Source: Bacteroidales bacterium
GTDB lineage: Bacteria > Bacteroidota > Bacteroidia > Bacteroidales > NBLH01
Length of the DNA: 9,779 nt
Reading direction: 5' to 3'
Assembly: GCA_026988445.1 (NCBI GenBank)
Contig: JALSLF010000489.1
Coordinates: 1-9,779, forward strand
Below the pieces are notes generated by a model. That model saw only the letters and a list, made by a program, of their open reading frames with translations. It was not told the DNA's origin and searched no databases. Position numbers and translations under genes: made by a program. Below are positions 7,261-9,779 of the stretch, piece by piece (position 1 is the stretch's first letter; every line of letters starts with the position of its first letter).

Positions 7261-7341
7261 GCACCAAAGGTGCAAAATATAATAGCCTATCCCAAAGGGA
7301 TCGGTATGTTGTTTAAAAAAGTAGCCGAGCACCAAAGGTGC
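7261..7341. repeat. Cluster of three 13-bp palindromes with AAA centres
   Basis: GCACCAAAGGTGC occurs twice (7261-7273 and 7329-7341), and the related ATCCCAAAGGGAT lies between them (7289-7301). Each is two 5-base complementary arms around AAA. Short stretches before the second and third palindromes also resemble each other (TAGCCT and TAGCCGA). A further palindromic core, CAGCTG, follows at about 7349. No coding frame runs through the region. Short palindromes of this CCAAAGG type recur as interspersed non-coding repeats in many Bacteroidota; that comparison is from general knowledge. The two GCACC copies are identical, so homogenisation or recent spread is possible. Confidence 0.7.
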
Positions 7342-7386
7342 GTGATAAACTTGCCCAACAGCTGAAGGAAATTATTTTGGTTTTGC

Positions 7387-7658
7387 AGTAGAAGATAGTT
7401 GCGGATTTAACCCGCATTATTCATGGGATTAGCTTTATGCAGATGCGAGGCGTCGAAACCCGAAGGAATACTTTGGTATTTCAAGGGTTTTGCAACGAAG
7501 CAGATGCATGAAGATAATCCCAAGACACCCAAATTTGGGTTTAATAAAATTCGCAAAACCCATTTTTAATAAACTGTAAACCAGTGTGTTGATGTGTTTT
7601 GTGTAAAGAATCGGTGAATGATGCGGGTTAAGGTAGTAGAAGATAGCTACGAATTTAA
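7387..7658. repeat. MITE-like or structured-RNA-like unit with 17-bp inverted repeats and nested hairpins
   Basis: An inverted repeat TTAACCCGCATTATTCA (7407-7423) matches the reverse complement of 7615-7631 at 16 of 17 bases and encloses the unit. Immediately inside the left arm, TGGGATTAGCTTTATGCA (7424-7441) pairs with 7505-7522 at 16 of 18 bases. Within that stem lies an imperfect hairpin (7451-7496) whose tip is AATAC-TTTG-GTATT. The right part holds a perfect 14-bp palindrome, ACCCAAATTTGGGT (7527-7540), and an alternative stem TGGGTTT/AAACCCA (7536-7542 with 7556-7562). Outside, a 24-base direct repeat (7387-7410 and 7635-7658; 21 of 24 identical, all differences transitions) flanks or overlaps the arms. 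No protein is plausible inside. The fold could be a non-autonomous mobile element or a branched non-coding RNA; sequence alone does not separate these. Confidence 0.68.
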
Positions 7659-7721
7659 GGTGATAAAGTTAAAAGCGATTGCCCTGTATTCCGTATTGCC
7701 TCTTTTTTATAAAAATTATTT

Positions 7722-7729
7722 TATCTTTG
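7722..7729 (+). promoter_or_regulatory. Bacteroidota -7 element of the metallopeptidase gene
   Basis: TATCTTTG matches TAnnTTTG and lies 27 bases before the ATG at 7757, predicting a leader of about 20-25 bases. The nearest TTG (7696-7698) is 23 bases upstream, longer than the usual 19, so the -33 element is weak. The same 8-mer serves as the -7 candidate of the toxin-antitoxin operon. Confidence 0.5.
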
Positions 7730-7756
7730 AAAATATAAATCTATAAAAATTTGATT

Positions 7757-9779
7757 ATGAGAAAACTCATTTTTACCTATATCTATTTGTTATATACGCT
7801 TTTTTCTTTTGCACAAGAACAAAACCCGCCCAATATCTTATGGAAAAGTATTGAAACTCCACATTTTCAAATAATATTTCCTTCCGAAATTGAAAATGAA
7901 GCACAAGATATTGCTAATTTTATGGAAATTGCATGTAAATACGATACAAGTTCACTTATTACACACCCAAAACGTGTTTCGTTGGTTTTGAATAATCGTG
8001 CCATGATTTCAAATGCTTATGCAGCACTAGCACCGCGATATATGCAATTTTATTTAAAACCTCCACAAACCGTTACCGATTTAAGCAGTTTAAACTGGAC
8101 TCAGCTATTGGCTATTCATGAATACCGGCATATTGTGCAATATTCAAAAAACAAAGCGCAATTTACCAAATTTATGAGCTATTTATTTGGCGATATGGGG
8201 CAATTAATGATGCAATGGTCTATTCCCGATTGGTTCTTTGAAGGGGATGCTATAGTTATGGAAACTGCCTTAACCAAAGGCGGGCGCGGACGTATTCCTG
8301 CTTTTGCAATGCCTATTAGAACTTATGCTTTGAGCAATATGAATTTTTCCTACGATAGGGCATATCTGGGCACCTATCGGACATTCTATCCCGATTGGTA
8401 TCATTTGGGTTATCATTTGACAGCCTACGGGCGCAGTCGTTACGGCAAATATCTCTGGGATAATGTTTTGAGCCGTACTTCAAAATTTTCTTTTTGGCCT
8501 TTTGCATTTAGCCGAAGTTTGAAAAAATATACCGGCATGAATGTTAAAAATTTTTATAATGCAGCTATTTATGAATTTGATTCTTTATGGACAGTACAGC
8601 AAAATAATTTACGGTTTAGCGAAGCTAAAATAGTGAATACAAGCAAAAAACGCTCTTTTACCGATTATTATAATCCTCAATTTGATGCTCAAGGGAATAT
8701 TATTATCGCAAAGAAAAGTTTAGATGAAATAAGTACATTTTATAAAATCATGCCGAATGGCGAAGAGTTAAAAATTAAAGCTACCGATGCCGGTATTTTT
8801 AAAGTACAAGGTAAATATGCAGTTTGGGCACGTTATATCCCCGATTTACGCTGGGGACAACAATCTTTTACCGATATTGTTGTTTTAAATACCGAAAACA
8901 AAAAGGAACAGACTTTAACAAAAAAGGGAAAATACCTTTCTCCGGCACTTTCGCCCGACGGTTCAAAAATTGTTGCCGTAAAATACGATGAAAAACAAAA
9001 TTGCCGTTTGGTAATTTTGCATTCGGGTACGGGTAAAGAGTTGGCATCTTTTCAAGTGGGGGATAATGACTATATTCGTACGCCTTCATGGTCGGCAGAT
9101 GGGAACTTTGTTGTTTTTACCCATGCTAAATCTTCCGGTCCGGCTATTTCTATCCTGAAAGTTAAAGATAAAGAAATTTTTATGTTAAAAGATTATAGTT
9201 TTGAAAATATCGGCAGACCGGTTTTTTACAAAGATTATGTACTTTTTAACTCAAACCGTTCGGGTATTGAAAATATCTATGCAATAAATATTTTTAGCCA
9301 AGAAGAATATCAAGTGAGTTCAAGAAAGTTTGGTGCTTTTAATCCAAATGTATCTGAAAAAGAGGATAAAATGATTTTTCAGGACTATTCAGAAAACGGA
9401 TACAATATTGCCGAATTGGATTTAAAACCTGAAACTTGGAAAGATGTTAATAATATTCAGGATACCGGTATTAAATATTACAAAACTTTGGTAAAACAAG
9501 AAGCGGGTAAAAACATCTATGATACCGATGATTTTAAAAAATACCCCGTTTCCGAAAAAAAATACCGCAGCGGATTAAAATTCCACTCATGGGGCATTTA
9601 TCCTTTACTTACATTGCTTGATATAAATGTAATGGCTGATAATTATCTAAAAACCGCATCTTTACAAGCAGGCTATTTGTATAATATCAATGAAAATACA
9701 CATGGTGGCTACTTATCGTTCAGCTATGCCAAATATTTTCCTGTTTTTCGTCTGGCTGCGCTATATATGCAAAATAACC
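7757..9779 (+). CDS. Secreted HEXXH metallopeptidase-like protein with beta-propeller and outer-membrane barrel (3' end outside window)
   Basis: The reading frame stays open to the window edge, giving 674 residues without a stop. A signal peptide (MRKLIFTYIYLLYTLFSFA) is probably cut before Gln20. Residues 30-280 form a gluzincin-like (peptidase MA-type) domain: HEYRH at 121-125 supplies two zinc-binding histidines and the catalytic Glu122, and PDWFFEGDA (157-165) supplies Glu162 as the likely third ligand. YHLGYHLTAYGRSRYG (215-230) is typical of the family. Residues 300-560 contain WD40/TolB-like propeller repeats (YLSPALSPDGSKIVAVKY at 393-410, RTPSWSADGNFVVFTH at 441-456, GRPVFYKDYVLFNSNRSG at 486-503). 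From about 605 (LKFHSWGIYPLL) alternating strands with GYLYNINEN mark the start of an outer-membrane beta barrel. In Bacteroidota, full-length relatives run to roughly 900-1000 residues, so perhaps a third is missing here. The substrate is unknown. The start at 7757 fits the signal peptide and nearby -7 element. Confidence 0.85.
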   Translation, partial: MRKLIFTYIYLLYTLFSFAQEQNPPNILWKSIETPHFQIIFPSEIENEAQDIANFMEIACKYDTSSLITHPKRVSLVLNNRAMISNAYAALAPRYMQFYLKPPQTVTDLSSLNWTQLLAIHEYRHIVQYSKNKAQFTKFMSYLFGDMGQLMMQWSIPDWFFEGDAIVMETALTKGGRGRIPAFAMPIRTYALSNMNFSYDRAYLGTYRTFYPDWYHLGYHLTAYGRSRYGKYLWDNVLSRTSKFSFWPFAFSRSLKKYTGMNVKNFYNAAIYEFDSLWTVQQNNLRFSEAKIVNTSKKRSFTDYYNPQFDAQGNIIIAKKSLDEISTFYKIMPNGEELKIKATDAGIFKVQGKYAVWARYIPDLRWGQQSFTDIVVLNTENKKEQTLTKKGKYLSPALSPDGSKIVAVKYDEKQNCRLVILHSGTGKELASFQVGDNDYIRTPSWSADGNFVVFTHAKSSGPAISILKVKDKEIFMLKDYSFENIGRPVFYKDYVLFNSNRSGIENIYAINIFSQEEYQVSSRKFGAFNPNVSEKEDKMIFQDYSENGYNIAELDLKPETWKDVNNIQDTGIKYYKTLVKQEAGKNIYDTDDFKKYPVSEKKYRSGLKFHSWGIYPLLTLLDINVMADNYLKTASLQAGYLYNINENTHGGYLSFSYAKYFPVFRLAALYMQNN

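Noticed and set aside
7261..7341. Riboswitch or attenuator in the leader of the sensor or metallopeptidase gene.
   Set aside because: The palindromes lie well outside the predicted leaders of both genes and form only 5-bp stems without any known aptamer pattern.
8316..9089. Minus-strand open frames of about 60-75 codons inside the metallopeptidase gene.
   Set aside because: They are antisense to a gene with clear domain motifs and encode low-complexity basic peptides without recognisable features.

Overview
The window looks like chromosomal DNA of a low-GC member of the Bacteroidota (Bacteroidetes). Three things point there. Sites of the form TAnnTTTG, the -7 element of that phylum, precede three of the plus-strand genes. 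Gene starts lie in AT-rich sequence without clear Shine-Dalgarno motifs. Several proteins have architectures typical of the phylum: a GH3-like/serine hydrolase fusion, a metallopeptidase/beta-propeller/outer-membrane-barrel fusion, and a Cache-HAMP-GAF-PAS sensor. The species cannot be named from the sequence alone.

Layout. Bases 1-117 hold the 3' end of a gene on the + strand, possibly an IS21-type transposase tail. Bases 170-648 hold a two-gene toxin-antitoxin operon with a ParE/RelE-family toxin. Bases 797-3682 (minus strand) encode a 961-residue envelope protein: a degenerate GH3 (NagZ-like) region joined to an apparently intact SxxK serine hydrolase. Divergent from it, at 3815-4309, is a small helical lipoprotein. 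Bases 4310-4789, between the convergent lipoprotein and sensor genes, hold no gene. They carry a GC-rich long inverted repeat and then six copies of an exactly 34-nt imperfect palindrome in strictly alternating orientation. Bases 4790-7102 (minus strand) encode a 770-residue membrane sensor that ends in a PAS domain with no output domain. Bases 7103-7756 are also gene-free. They contain three 13-bp palindromes with AAA centres and a 225-bp unit closed by 17-bp inverted repeats with nested hairpins. From 7757 to the window edge runs the first 674 residues of a secreted HEXXH metallopeptidase-like protein with a beta-propeller and the start of an outer-membrane beta barrel.

The large genes do not form an operon: orientations alternate and each has its own intergenic region. 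They share only an envelope theme (cell-wall or periplasmic hydrolase, lipoprotein, transmembrane sensor, outer-membrane protein). The least ordinary content is in the non-coding DNA. The strongest signal is the six-copy 34-nt palindrome array, where an internal 5-bp stem changes sequence but stays complementary in every copy and two unpaired bases keep their positions. This resembles a REP/BIME-type family, but no mobilising enzyme is visible here. I found no rRNA, tRNA, CRISPR array or prophage genes.
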